64,000 bases of DNA from CAZKHG01 sp964552655 (GCA_964552655.1 CAZKHG010000016.1:1-64000), one strand, 5' to 3'. Counted from the first letter of the stretch, positions 8,056-17,082 are shown. The notes: generated by a model from the sequence alone, not told the origin. Numbers and translations are program-made.

Positions 8056-8997
8056 TTAATATATTAGATCATTGATTGCTGCTAACCCTTCGGTAAGTTG
8101 ATGTTTTAACCGGGTCTGGTTGTTAAAATCAACCCCTGATGTGATCCTTTTATGGAAATAAAGTATTGCGTCATCGTTGGGAAAATGTCTATCGAAGTTG
8201 AGAATATGAATCTCGATATTGTTGAATTCCCCATTAGATCTCACCTTCCCATTACCAGACCAGATTATTGCCATTGACTTAAATACAGAATTGTCCCATT
8301 CCAGGCTGGTGGCGTATATCCCATCAGGGGGAACTAACTTCCCATACTCCTCAATTTGAAGTGTTAAAGTTGGAAAATCAACGTCGCTAAAGCATTTCGA
8401 ACCTTTGCCCAAGGAACCAATAACTATATACTGGTGATCCAGGTAGGCATTTGCCCGCTGAATCCTTCCCTCTTTAAGAGCTTTCCTAATAGTAGTAGAA
8501 CTAACTGTTTCGTGCTGAATATCCTGTTCGGGGATTTCCTCAACGCTGAAATTGAGTTCCCTGCTCAGGTTATAAAGATAGGTATAGTCTCCCTCACGGT
8601 TGTGACCAAAATGATGATTAAACCCAACAACAATGTATTTTGATTTTAGCTTACCAATTAGATAATCCTTAACGAACTGAATAGAGCTGATTTTTGAGAA
8701 CTCAAGGGTAAATCGGACAATAATAAGGTGATCTAGACCTGTTTTTTTCAACAGCTCGATTTTTTCTTTTTGGGAATTGATAAACATCAGGTTTCTCCCC
8801 AGGGTTTCAGGGTAAAGTACTTTTCGGGGATGGGGATAAAAAGTAATGAGCACTGACTCCCCGTTTATTGAGCGTGCAATTTCGTTAATTCGCTTTAGGA
8901 TGGTTTTATGACCAAGATGAACCCCATCGAAAGAGCCTGTGGTCACCACAGCGTTTCTGATATTTGTAGCATCATCAAACCCGTAATGAACCTGCAT
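8056..8997 (-). CDS. ribF: RibF-like FAD synthetase / riboflavin kinase with a divergent kinase domain
   Basis: The protein has 313 residues, the usual RibF length. The N-terminal FMN adenylyltransferase domain is well preserved, with GSFDGVHLGH at residues 21-30, GFNHHFGHNREGD near 125-137 and SSTTIRKAL near 167. The C-terminal riboflavin-kinase domain is odd: the usual GFPTAN nucleotide/Mg motif reads DFPTLTL (residues 207-213), and the usual NIGxRPT segment is replaced by IIWSGNGKVRSNG, while the catalytic-type Glu262 in IEIHIL remains. It may make FAD but not FMN, or have shifted kinase specificity. It lies 26 bp downstream of rex, in the hydrogenase island whose HydB proteins need FMN. 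Confidence 0.8.
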   Translation of the reverse strand: MQVHYGFDDATNIRNAVVTTGSFDGVHLGHKTILKRINEIARSINGESVLITFYPHPRKVLYPETLGRNLMFINSQKEKIELLKKTGLDHLIIVRFTLEFSKISSIQFVKDYLIGKLKSKYIVVGFNHHFGHNREGDYTYLYNLSRELNFSVEEIPEQDIQHETVSSTTIRKALKEGRIQRANAYLDHQYIVIGSLGKGSKCFSDVDFPTLTLQIEEYGKLVPPDGIYATSLEWDNSVFKSMAIIWSGNGKVRSNGEFNNIEIHILNFDRHFPNDDAILYFHKRITSGVDFNNQTRLKHQLTEGLAAINDLIY

Positions 8998-9023
8998 TGA
9001 TTTAAAAAGAAATTAACAACCGA

Positions 9024-9644
9024 TTAAACCTGTTCTTTCACAAAATACGCAACTTTCTCTATCGAAGTAATCATATCATACTCCTCCAGATATACGTTAG
9101 ATGGAACAATAAGTGGGGTGGTTGTAAAATTCAGAATCCCTTTTATTCCCGCGTTAACTAACATTTCAGCTACAGAGGCCGCAGTATCAGGAGGGGAAGA
9201 TATAATGGCAATGGAAATATTCTTTTGCTTTACAATATCCTTTAATTCCCTGATATGAAAACAATTAACACCAGATATAACCCTGTCGGTCTTATTTGGA
9301 TCCAGATCGAAAGTTGCCACAATGTTCAGCTTGGGGCGTTTGCCATTAAAATACGCAGTAATAGCTCGTCCAAGGTTTCCCATTCCGATTACAGCTACAT
9401 TTAAACCATTTTTGTGATCAATAAGTTTTTCAATAACCCCAATCAGATCGTGGGCATCGTACCCTTTTTTCTTAGCTGTGGAAAAACCGATTAACATCAG
9501 ATCTCTCCTAACCTGAACCGCTGTAATGTTGTGCAAACCGGCTAGCTCGTGAGAATAGATGTGGGTTTTGCCATTCTTAAGACACGTCAGGAGTGTGCGA
9601 CGGTACTCGCTCAGGCGTTCAATTGTTCTTTCGGGTAGCTTCAT
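9024..9644 (-). CDS. rex: Redox-sensing transcriptional repressor Rex
   Basis: Rex senses the NADH/NAD+ ratio and leaves DNA when NADH is high. The protein has 206 residues. The N-terminal winged helix (about 1-75) contains the typical SEYRRTLL and HNITAVQVRRDL segments, and the Rossmann domain has AVIGMGNLGRAI (about residues 84-95). The 26-bp gap to ribF indicates an operon. It stands beside NAD(H)-linked hydrogenase genes, and Rex-type boxes lie at the hydG-unit promoter (7985) and before the second hydrogenase operon (60340), so these are the obvious targets. A 22-bp perfect palindrome at 9689-9710 lies upstream of its start. Confidence 0.93.
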   Translation of the reverse strand: MKLPERTIERLSEYRRTLLTCLKNGKTHIYSHELAGLHNITAVQVRRDLMLIGFSTAKKKGYDAHDLIGVIEKLIDHKNGLNVAVIGMGNLGRAITAYFNGKRPKLNIVATFDLDPNKTDRVISGVNCFHIRELKDIVKQKNISIAIISSPPDTAASVAEMLVNAGIKGILNFTTTPLIVPSNVYLEEYDMITSIEKVAYFVKEQV

Positions 9645-9688
9645 TTAGAGATATCAGTTTATGATGATTAATGTAATTCAATAGATCA

Positions 9689-9710
9689 TTTAATGCAAAG
9701 TTGCATTAAA
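9689..9710. promoter_or_regulatory. Perfect palindrome upstream of rex
   Basis: TTTAATGCAA (9689-9698) and TTGCATTAAA (9701-9710) are exact inverted repeats around a 2-nt AG spacer. It lies 45 bp before the rex start codon and 41 bp after the stop of the kinase gene. No T-run follows on the minus strand, so it looks more like an operator than a terminator. It does not resemble the TTGTTA-N6-TAACAA box, so the binding protein is unknown. Confidence 0.5.
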
Positions 9711-9750
9711 AAGGGTAAAAAAACAAAAGCGATGTATAACAATTTTAAAA

Positions 9751-10902
9751 TCAGGATAATCCTACAATCTCATTAATTGTCGGGAAAACGGGAAGTATAA
9801 TGGTAAAGGTTGTACCCTCTCCTGGTATGCTTGTAACTTCAACATTACCCTTGTACAAATCGACCAAGCGCTTAACAATTGATAAGCCCAAACCGCTCCC
9901 GGTCACATTCCGGGTTTTAGGGTTTTTTATCCGGGTAAACTCATGAAAAAGCTTGGGGATGTCATCGGGTTCCAATCCAACACCGGTGTCGCTAATCCTG
10001 ATTGTTACTGCTTCAGGGTTGGATTCAATTGAACATTTAACAATACCCCCATCGTTATTGTATTTTACTGCATTCGATATCAAATTGTTAAATATGATTT
10101 CCATCTCCTCAGCATCTGCAAGGTATGGGATTTGATCCGTAATATCCATCTGGAGTTTTACATCCTTTTGGACCGCCAGGGGCATCATGGTATCAAATGC
10201 CGATTTGGCTATAAGCGCCAGATCAATCTCCTGCAATTCCCTTTTCTTTTTACCTGATTCGATGTGGGTTAAATCGAGGAGATCCATGATTAAACCTCGC
10301 ATTGATTTAATTCGTGATAATGATCTTTCGATCATCTCCTGGTATGCATCTATACTTTCACCGGATTGCTTCTCCTGCATCAGCTTAAGGTATCCTTCAA
10401 CTGCGTTTAATGGGGATTTTAACTCGTGCGATAAAACTGTCAGGAATTGAAAACGTACCTGTTTACCTTCCTTGTGCAGTTTCCGGGTCATCCTACGAAG
10501 AAAGTAGTGTTTGGCAATATTCTCCATGGATGATTTCAGCTCCTGTGGGGTGAACGGTTTCGGGATAAAATCGTAAGCTCCAATATTTGTGGCCTTTACT
10601 GCAAGTTCCAGTGAGGCATAAGAGGTAATCATCATAACCAGAATATCCTGCCGATTGGAGTTTATGTACTCAAGTACATCAACACCCTGAATACCGGGGA
10701 GCTTATTATCGAGCAGAACTATTGAAGGTGGTTTTTGCTTTATCATTTCCAGCGCATCCTCACCAGTAGCGGCTTCAAGTACATTGAACTGAATATCATC
10801 GTCCATAAAAGGGTAGCTCACGGAAAAGTTGCGAAGTATCCGTGATACACCGGAACGAATGCCAGGCTCATCATCCACAACCAAAACATCAAGTAATTCC
10901 AT
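9751..10902 (-). CDS. Receiver-histidine kinase hybrid (receiver first)
   Basis: This 383-residue cytoplasmic protein has no membrane segments. Residues 1-125 form a receiver domain (acidic pair at 10-11, phospho-Asp65 in VLLDNKLPG, Lys in PKPF). A dimerisation/phosphoacceptor helix follows with LSHELKSPLN (His159). The catalytic domain has NLISNAVKYN, DTGVGL and GSGLGLSIVKRL. It is the last gene of the sensory-hydrogenase operon, starting 1 bp after the preceding receiver gene. With no transmembrane or DNA-binding part it must be driven by another protein, most plausibly the H-cluster/kinase fusion two genes upstream. Its own output partner is not in this cluster. Confidence 0.88.
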   Translation of the reverse strand: MELLDVLVVDDEPGIRSGVSRILRNFSVSYPFMDDDIQFNVLEAATGEDALEMIKQKPPSIVLLDNKLPGIQGVDVLEYINSNRQDILVMMITSYASLELAVKATNIGAYDFIPKPFTPQELKSSMENIAKHYFLRRMTRKLHKEGKQVRFQFLTVLSHELKSPLNAVEGYLKLMQEKQSGESIDAYQEMIERSLSRIKSMRGLIMDLLDLTHIESGKKKRELQEIDLALIAKSAFDTMMPLAVQKDVKLQMDITDQIPYLADAEEMEIIFNNLISNAVKYNNDGGIVKCSIESNPEAVTIRISDTGVGLEPDDIPKLFHEFTRIKNPKTRNVTGSGLGLSIVKRLVDLYKGNVEVTSIPGEGTTFTIILPVFPTINEIVGLS

Positions 10903-10903
10903 G

Positions 10904-11302
10904 CTAGAGCTTTAAAAGTTTAAGAATGTGCTGGTGCAATTGTTCGGTTCTTACCCCTTTTTCAAGGTACAAATCAGCCTTGATCCAACTTCGCTCCTGA
11001 TCGGTGGTTAGGCCAAAAGTCATCCCAGTTTCTGAAGCAACGGCTGTGGCTAATATTATTGGTACATCAGGGTATTTACGTTTCATTTTAACACAAAGGA
11101 TAAACCCGCTATCGTCATTTTCCATCATCAGGTCCAGGATGGCTAAATCGGGTTTAAAAGTTAGTAGTAATTTCTCAGCTTCGGCCTGACTTCCTGCCGT
11201 AACCACTTTAAAACCGAATTTTTCAACCTGTGTACTCATCTGAAACAGGTAATCGGAATCATCATCAACTATCAGAATTGTTTTCTTTGTGTCTTCGGTC
11301 AT
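10904..11302 (-). CDS. Stand-alone receiver domain protein
   Basis: The 132 residues hold a single receiver domain: acidic pocket DDD at residues 13-15, phospho-Asp57 in LAILDLMM, and Lys in YLEKGVR. There is no output domain, so it probably shuttles phosphate between kinases in the manner of Spo0F or CheY. It lies between the H-cluster/histidine-kinase fusion (18 bp upstream) and the receiver-kinase hybrid (1 bp downstream). A phosphorelay within this operon is the simplest reading. The loop after the phosphorylation site is somewhat longer than usual (ETGMTFGLTTDQERSW). Confidence 0.88.
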   Translation of the reverse strand: MTEDTKKTILIVDDDSDYLFQMSTQVEKFGFKVVTAGSQAEAEKLLLTFKPDLAILDLMMENDDSGFILCVKMKRKYPDVPIILATAVASETGMTFGLTTDQERSWIKADLYLEKGVRTEQLHQHILKLLKL

Positions 11303-11320
11303 ATCAAAAAGTATTAAATA

Positions 11321-13315
11321 CTAGCTATCAGCAATATCCCTTGGGATTATGATTTTAAATACTGTACCTGTTGGACCCCTTTTTGCATCGGTGTTCGATT
11401 CCACTTCTATTCTACCCTTGTGCATTTTAACAATCCCATAAGTGGTGGCAAGGCCTAATCCTGTACCTTTTCCTATTGCCTTTGTTGTAAAAAAAGGAGT
11501 GTAAAGTTTATCCATATTTTCCTCGGGAATCCCAACCCCTGAATCAATAACGTTAAAAACTACCTCTGCATCATTGCCTTCAATTTCAATTAGTAGATTG
11601 CCACCATTTGGCATTGCTTCAATTGCGTTTTTATTCAGGTTGGTTAAAACCTGCATCATCTGCTCGTAATCAAGGTAAGCACTGCAAAACTTGGTTTTAC
11701 ATACAATTGCAGTTTTAATGTTTTGAGGTAGAACAACTGAGCTGAGACTATCCTCGGCAAGCTTTTTAAGATCAACCTGATCCAGCTTCACCTGATTCTT
11801 TCTGGCAAAGTTTAGTAGCCCGCTCACAATCTTCTTACACCTCTCAGCCTGATTTGCAATCAGTTCAATATCCTGCCTGACAGGGTCATCCGGAGTGCAT
11901 TCCTCTAAAAGGATATTGCTATACATCAGGACAACACCGAGTGGATTGTTGAGTTCATGGGCAATCCCGGCCGAGAGTTGTCCCATGTGTGCAAGCTTTT
12001 CGGAGTGCTTAAGTGCCTGCTGAACCTTAGCCAGCTTATCGTTAGATATTGCCAGATCTTTAATTGATGAGTGCATCTCCTCAATTGTATAAGGCAAACA
12101 CATTTCAATCTCGGCAAGGCCGTCAACTATAGCTATGGCATGATCCAGACAGGTATCATAACCACATGCTCCGCAATTTAGATGATCGCGAGGGGAAAAC
12201 TTTCCCATTGAGGCCAGAATTTTATTTACCTCGTTTTCAGAAGGCAGCGATAATCGTTTATCATCCGGAGAAAAGGATTGGGTTAAATCAATATCCTTAT
12301 ATTTCTCAATATAACCCATCCAAACATCTTTTTGATCTGTGGTAAGCTTCTCTTTTACATAAGAGCTGATATACGTTTTACGCTCAAAACGCTTACCTCC
12401 TTGTGTCATTCCGGGGCCCATAATACATCCTTCACAGCAAAGCAATTCCAGGTTTTGGCCCTTCAGGTTACCCAGCTCATACTCTTTGATTGCCTCCTGA
12501 AAACCTATTCTACCCTCTGCAACAGTGATATTGCCATCAACAATATCGTCAAAAATATTTACCGTTTGAATTAGCCCTCTGCTAACCGGGAAAATGGCTC
12601 CTCTCCCTGCTTTAGGCAGATCAAAATCAGAAGGAATTGCTGATTCCTGGGTAATACCGGAAAGTTCAAACATCCCCCTCAGCTCACGGAAAGTGAGAAC
12701 CTCGTCAACCTCCACAGATTCGGCTTTTTTAGCAATACAAGGGCCAATGAAAACAATTTTATAATCAGGGCCAAGTTTCTGTTTAACCACTCTGGCCATT
12801 GCCACCATTGGCGACACTATTGGAGCCAGGTTTTCCACAAGTTCCGGGTGGTAATAGCGAATGTACGTAACAATTGCAGGGCAATCGGATGATATGTAGC
12901 CTTTCCCGGTAATGACTTGAAGCAAATCCTTATACTTACTGGCTACCAGATCGGCTCCAAATCCCACCTCGAAAACATACTTAAAACCAAGGCTTCTAAC
13001 CATCCCAACGAATTTCATGTGGCTGGCGATCTCAGTAAACTCTGCAGGAAAACTTGGAGCTATAAGTGCAACAACCTTTTCATCGGATTGAATAAGTGAT
13101 TTAACCTCTTGCCTTGATTGCAAAAAAACTTTTGCATCCTGGCTACAAACCTTGATACAGTTGCCACAACCTATACATCTATCGGAAATAACATCAGCCT
13201 GACCGTTGATGATGCGGATTGCCTTTGCAGGGCATTCCCTGACACACGTATAGCATACCCTGCATAACTCTTTTATGGTGTAAACTAACTTTTTATGTTC
13301 TGGCGATAATTCCAT
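11321..13315 (-). CDS. Sensory [FeFe]-hydrogenase-like protein fused to a histidine kinase
   Basis: The 664 residues comprise two ferredoxin-type [4Fe-4S] motifs (about residues 18-60), an H-cluster domain (about 80-310), a CX2CX4CX16C cluster domain (Cys381, 384, 389, 406) and a histidine kinase (His453 in IAHELNNPLG; ATPase motifs NAIEAM, DSGVGIP and GKGTGLGLA). H-cluster ligand cysteines appear as Cys145, Cys193, Cys293/294 and Cys297. The proton-transfer Cys is Asp144 (SSDCP), and the L3 motif is the short EGCIMGPG form of sensory groups. I infer that H-cluster redox or H2 state controls autophosphorylation, passed to the two receiver proteins downstream. It follows the hydA-like gene by 33 bp. 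Confidence 0.88.
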   Translation of the reverse strand: MELSPEHKKLVYTIKELCRVCYTCVRECPAKAIRIINGQADVISDRCIGCGNCIKVCSQDAKVFLQSRQEVKSLIQSDEKVVALIAPSFPAEFTEIASHMKFVGMVRSLGFKYVFEVGFGADLVASKYKDLLQVITGKGYISSDCPAIVTYIRYYHPELVENLAPIVSPMVAMARVVKQKLGPDYKIVFIGPCIAKKAESVEVDEVLTFRELRGMFELSGITQESAIPSDFDLPKAGRGAIFPVSRGLIQTVNIFDDIVDGNITVAEGRIGFQEAIKEYELGNLKGQNLELLCCEGCIMGPGMTQGGKRFERKTYISSYVKEKLTTDQKDVWMGYIEKYKDIDLTQSFSPDDKRLSLPSENEVNKILASMGKFSPRDHLNCGACGYDTCLDHAIAIVDGLAEIEMCLPYTIEEMHSSIKDLAISNDKLAKVQQALKHSEKLAHMGQLSAGIAHELNNPLGVVLMYSNILLEECTPDDPVRQDIELIANQAERCKKIVSGLLNFARKNQVKLDQVDLKKLAEDSLSSVVLPQNIKTAIVCKTKFCSAYLDYEQMMQVLTNLNKNAIEAMPNGGNLLIEIEGNDAEVVFNVIDSGVGIPEENMDKLYTPFFTTKAIGKGTGLGLATTYGIVKMHKGRIEVESNTDAKRGPTGTVFKIIIPRDIADS

Positions 13316-13348
13316 TTAGACAGCTGGTCAATTAAACAAAATTCCAAA

Positions 13349-15073
13349 TTACATTAAACCCGTTCTCTTTGAATACCTTGTATGTAAAAGGTTAATCGAT
13401 TTTTCCGACCCAGGTTTTTCCAAATGCTTTTCATAAAAATTGATTGAAAACTGGTTACGATGAGCAACCTTTACCTGATCGATTTCGTCCATATCGTAAA
13501 CACTTTTGGTTCGTAATTTCATCCCTTTTTCACTTAGATTAAAAGGCTGGCCTCCACCATTTACACATCCACCTTGGCAAGCCATCACCTCAACAAAATG
13601 GGCTTGTAACGAACCATTGATCAACCCCTGTGCTACCTTTTCAAATCCATTCAACCCATTAACTATTAATATTCTAATATTTTTCCCACCAATTTTCAGC
13701 TCAACCTCCTTAACCCCGTTATTAAATCTTAATTCTGTTAATCTGGGGTTCATCATCTCTCTCCCGGATATGGAATGATGCAGGGTTCGCATAACAGCCT
13801 CGGTTGTTCCGCCTGATACAGAGAAAAGTCTTCCGGCAGAACCTCTTAATTTTGAATGGGTAATTAAGTTATCCGGTTCAATATTTTTGAGATCAATACC
13901 ATACATTTTGATAAGTTTGATTAGCTCCCTGGTTGTTATAACAACATCTACATCAGAAATAGCTTTGCTGGTCATCTCCTCACGCTGTGCTTCAAACTTA
14001 CGGGCTAAACAGGGTACAACTGAAACAGAAAATATTGGACCATTACCGGTTTGTAGTTCATCAATAAGTCTAGACTTAATTATTGACCCCATTATTTGCT
14101 GTGGAGATTTTGTAGAAGATAGCAGTGGTATTAAATCGGGATAAAATTGCTCGCAGTATTTAACCCAACCTGGACAGTTCCCGGTTATTAAAGGCAAATT
14201 GTTATTGGTTTCCAACCTGTTTTTTAACTCCTCAACAATTTCCATGATAGCCAGATCTGCCGCAAATGATGAATCCAGAATATTTCTGAATCCAACCTTT
14301 TGTAAGGCCATTTCTACAATTACATTAAAATCTTTTCCAGGCTTAATGTCAAACTCTTCCATCAATGAGATTGCCACAAGAGGATCCCATTGGACAACTA
14401 CATTAAGGGATGGGTTGTTCAATGCATCAACGACCTCATCAACACTCGATCGTTCATGTAACGCACCAGTTGGGCAAGCCATTACACATTGACCACAGTA
14501 AATACAGCTTGAAAAATTCAGTTCCTGCTGCATCGCCGTACCTATAATGGTTTTGCTACCCCTGTTCTCAAAATCGAGTGTTGAAACATGCTGCTTTTCA
14601 TCACATACCCTTACACACCTGCCACAAAGAATGCATTTTGCCGGTTCGCGAACTAAACCGGGGCTTGATAAATCGAGCTTATGACGACTTTTCTTGCCGG
14701 ATATCCTTCTTTCCCTTATATTCAGATCAACTGAAAGATTTTGTAATTCACAAAAACCGTTCACTTCACAGTATAAACAATCATCAGGATGGTTGGAAAG
14801 TAAAAGTTCAACAATTGTTTTCCGTGCTTTAATAACCCGTGGAGAGTGTGTTTTAATTTTCATCGATTCCTCAACCGGTGTGGAACATGACGTAACCAGG
14901 TTAGCTTTGCCTTCCAGTTCAACAACACAAATCCGGCACGCTCCTGAAGGTGATAATTCTTTCATAAAGCAAAGAGTAGGAACTTTAATCCCACTCTTGT
15001 TTAAAGCAGACAATATGGTTTCACCCCTTTTAGCTTGAATCATACTGCCGTTTACTTCAATTTCAAATTGCAT
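13349..15073 (-). CDS. HydA-like subunit of a trimeric [FeFe] hydrogenase with altered active-site motifs
   Basis: This 574-residue protein has the full modular layout: [2Fe-2S] (Cys35, 46, 49, 63), His-ligated [4Fe-4S] (His95, Cys99, 102, 108), two [4Fe-4S] motifs (147-157, 190-200) and the H-domain. The numbering coincides with Clostridium pasteurianum CpI. The H-cluster cubane ligands Cys300, 355, 499 and 503 are present. The catalytic proton-transfer Cys is Asn299 (TGNCPGW), relay Glu279 is Ile, the L2 Lys is Arg358 with Val for Met before PC, and L3 reads MACQGGC with Gln for Pro. The canonical paralogue at 56150 has none of these changes. H2 turnover should be poor or absent; a sensory role is inferred from the kinase operon. 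Confidence 0.87.
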   Translation of the reverse strand: MQFEIEVNGSMIQAKRGETILSALNKSGIKVPTLCFMKELSPSGACRICVVELEGKANLVTSCSTPVEESMKIKTHSPRVIKARKTIVELLLSNHPDDCLYCEVNGFCELQNLSVDLNIRERRISGKKSRHKLDLSSPGLVREPAKCILCGRCVRVCDEKQHVSTLDFENRGSKTIIGTAMQQELNFSSCIYCGQCVMACPTGALHERSSVDEVVDALNNPSLNVVVQWDPLVAISLMEEFDIKPGKDFNVIVEMALQKVGFRNILDSSFAADLAIMEIVEELKNRLETNNNLPLITGNCPGWVKYCEQFYPDLIPLLSSTKSPQQIMGSIIKSRLIDELQTGNGPIFSVSVVPCLARKFEAQREEMTSKAISDVDVVITTRELIKLIKMYGIDLKNIEPDNLITHSKLRGSAGRLFSVSGGTTEAVMRTLHHSISGREMMNPRLTELRFNNGVKEVELKIGGKNIRILIVNGLNGFEKVAQGLINGSLQAHFVEVMACQGGCVNGGGQPFNLSEKGMKLRTKSVYDMDEIDQVKVAHRNQFSINFYEKHLEKPGSEKSINLLHTRYSKRTGLM

Positions 15074-15096
15074 AACCCATGTGTAAATAGTTGCTT

Positions 15097-17040
15097 TTAC
15101 TTAAAAAACACCGCTCCAAACTTACAGGCATCAAGGCAAATACCACATCCGATGCACTTATCCTCAACAATAAAGTATGGAGATCTGGGGGTTCCATAAA
15201 TCGCATTTGTAGGACATTTTTTGGCACATGCATTACAACCGGTGCATTTTTCAACATCAATGTAAAATGTCCTCAAATCCTGACAAACCCCGGATTTACA
15301 ATTCCTGTCAAAGATATGCTCCTCAAACTCATCGCGAAATAACTTAATAGTTCTTAACACCGGGTTAGGTGCTGCTTGGCCAAGCCCGCAAAGCGAGGTA
15401 TCACGCATTACTTCAGCAATAGTTTCGAGGTTAATTACTCCTTTAAACCTTTCTAAGGTGCTATGGCTATCATCGGTTATTGGTCTTCGTGAAATATTTT
15501 CAAGTATTTCCAGCATTCTTCTTGAACCCTCTCGGCAAGGAATACACTTACCACAACTTTCATTGTGAATAAAATCCATGTAATATTTTACCATATCAAC
15601 AATACATACCGTATCGTCAAGTATATGAATTCCGCCTGAGCCCATTGACAAACCCTTTTCCTTCAAGCCGACATAATCAATTGGAGTATTCAGTTCATCA
15701 GGTATTGCACATCCACCAGTAGGACCTCCAATATGAAGAGCTTTAAGCTTTTTACCCGGGAGCACTCCACCTGCCAGCTCAACCAAAGTAGAGAGTTGAG
15801 TACCCATGGCGACTTCAACCATACAGGTATTAGCCGATTTGCCCGAAATTGAAAAGATTTTTGTTCCCTTTGATGAATCTGTGCCAATTGCAGAAAACCA
15901 TCCGGCTCCTTTAAGTATGATTTGAGGAATGTTAGCCAGAGTTTCAATGTTATTTACAACGGTTGGTTTTCCAAACAACCCTGAATCGGAGGGATAAGGG
16001 GGTTTAACAGTTGGCATACCTCGTTTGCCTTCAATACTTCTTATTAATGCGGTTTCTTCTCCACAAACGTAAGCACCAGGACCTTTAATAACCTTTATAT
16101 CAATATTATACCCGCTATCCAGAATATTATGTCCCAGTAGTCCTGCCTTATAAGCTTGTTCTATAGCTGTTTCAAGTCGCTGAACTGTAAGTTCAAAGTT
16201 GCTATTAGTATAGATATAAGCAGTGTTTGCCCCAATGGCATAGGCGCCTATGGCCAGTCCTTCAATTACCCTATGGGGGTCACTTTCAATCAGGAGCCTG
16301 TCTAAAAATGCACCCGGATCGCTTTCATCTGCGTTGCATATAATAAATCGCTGATCAGCTGGTGTCTGCAAAGCTTTTAACCATTTCTGTCCGGTTGGGA
16401 AACCCCCTCCTCCCCTGCCTCTCAGACCACTTTTCTCAATAATCAGGCAGATCTCCTCAAATGTAAAATTCCTAATTACATGAGCCAGGGCGCTATAACC
16501 ACCTCTGGCAATATATTGTTGAATTATGGTAGGATTGATAATACCAGCATTACTAAGGACCACCCGGTTTTGATTTCTAAAAAAATTAATTTCATCCATA
16601 AAAGGCACACCAGTCCAAAATTCGTGAATTGAGTTCCGATACTGACCGATGACCTTCTCCTCGGGTATAAAACTATTTAAAATACTATCTAATAGCATTG
16701 GAACATCGCTGGCATGGATTTTTCGGAACGAGATCCTGTTTTTCCCTGGCAGCTGTATGTCAACAACAGGTTCATCGGAGCAAAGCCCAATACTCCCAAC
16801 TATTTCAATGTCGATACTCAGATTATTCTCGCTTACATATTCATTGATTGCATCCAGGGTTTTACCGGATCCGGCAATAACGGAAGAACTTGTAATACCA
16901 ATAAAAATTTTTGGACGGGTAATTCGGTTGTTCTTAAAAATCTCAAAATAATCTTCAACCTCTATTGAGAGTGAATTTTTATCGTTAATTAAATAATCGA
17001 TAATTGTTTTTGAATCAATAGTATGTAAAGTTTTATCCAT
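15097..17040 (-). CDS. HydB/NuoF-like flavoprotein subunit lacking the N-terminal [2Fe-2S] ligands
   Basis: This 647-residue subunit would carry FMN and bind NAD(H). The FMN/NAD site is intact (GRGGGGFPTGQKW near residue 210, NADESDPGAFLDR, GAYVCGEETALI). So is the [4Fe-4S] site (SCGKCIPCREG and SLCGLG) and the C-terminal double ferredoxin domain (CTGCNACAKKC, CIGCGICLDAC). The N-terminal thioredoxin-like domain is degenerate: where relatives have a Cys before GIA it reads ITSSSVIAG (residues 49-57), and TGCxGxC has become GSIGLC (82-87), leaving only Cys87. That cluster is almost certainly absent. The gene lies between hydC- and hydA-like genes with gaps of 42 and 23 bp, so the three should form a complex. 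Confidence 0.88.
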   Translation of the reverse strand: MDKTLHTIDSKTIIDYLINDKNSLSIEVEDYFEIFKNNRITRPKIFIGITSSSVIAGSGKTLDAINEYVSENNLSIDIEIVGSIGLCSDEPVVDIQLPGKNRISFRKIHASDVPMLLDSILNSFIPEEKVIGQYRNSIHEFWTGVPFMDEINFFRNQNRVVLSNAGIINPTIIQQYIARGGYSALAHVIRNFTFEEICLIIEKSGLRGRGGGGFPTGQKWLKALQTPADQRFIICNADESDPGAFLDRLLIESDPHRVIEGLAIGAYAIGANTAYIYTNSNFELTVQRLETAIEQAYKAGLLGHNILDSGYNIDIKVIKGPGAYVCGEETALIRSIEGKRGMPTVKPPYPSDSGLFGKPTVVNNIETLANIPQIILKGAGWFSAIGTDSSKGTKIFSISGKSANTCMVEVAMGTQLSTLVELAGGVLPGKKLKALHIGGPTGGCAIPDELNTPIDYVGLKEKGLSMGSGGIHILDDTVCIVDMVKYYMDFIHNESCGKCIPCREGSRRMLEILENISRRPITDDSHSTLERFKGVINLETIAEVMRDTSLCGLGQAAPNPVLRTIKLFRDEFEEHIFDRNCKSGVCQDLRTFYIDVEKCTGCNACAKKCPTNAIYGTPRSPYFIVEDKCIGCGICLDACKFGAVFFK

Positions 17041-17082
17041 TTAAAATTCCCATTTACCCTTTAAATAATTAAATCCAACTTG

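Noticed and set aside
15097..17040. NuoF of respiratory complex I
   Set aside because: It has a C-terminal double ferredoxin domain and lies between HydC- and HydA-like genes; no other Nuo membrane subunits are present.
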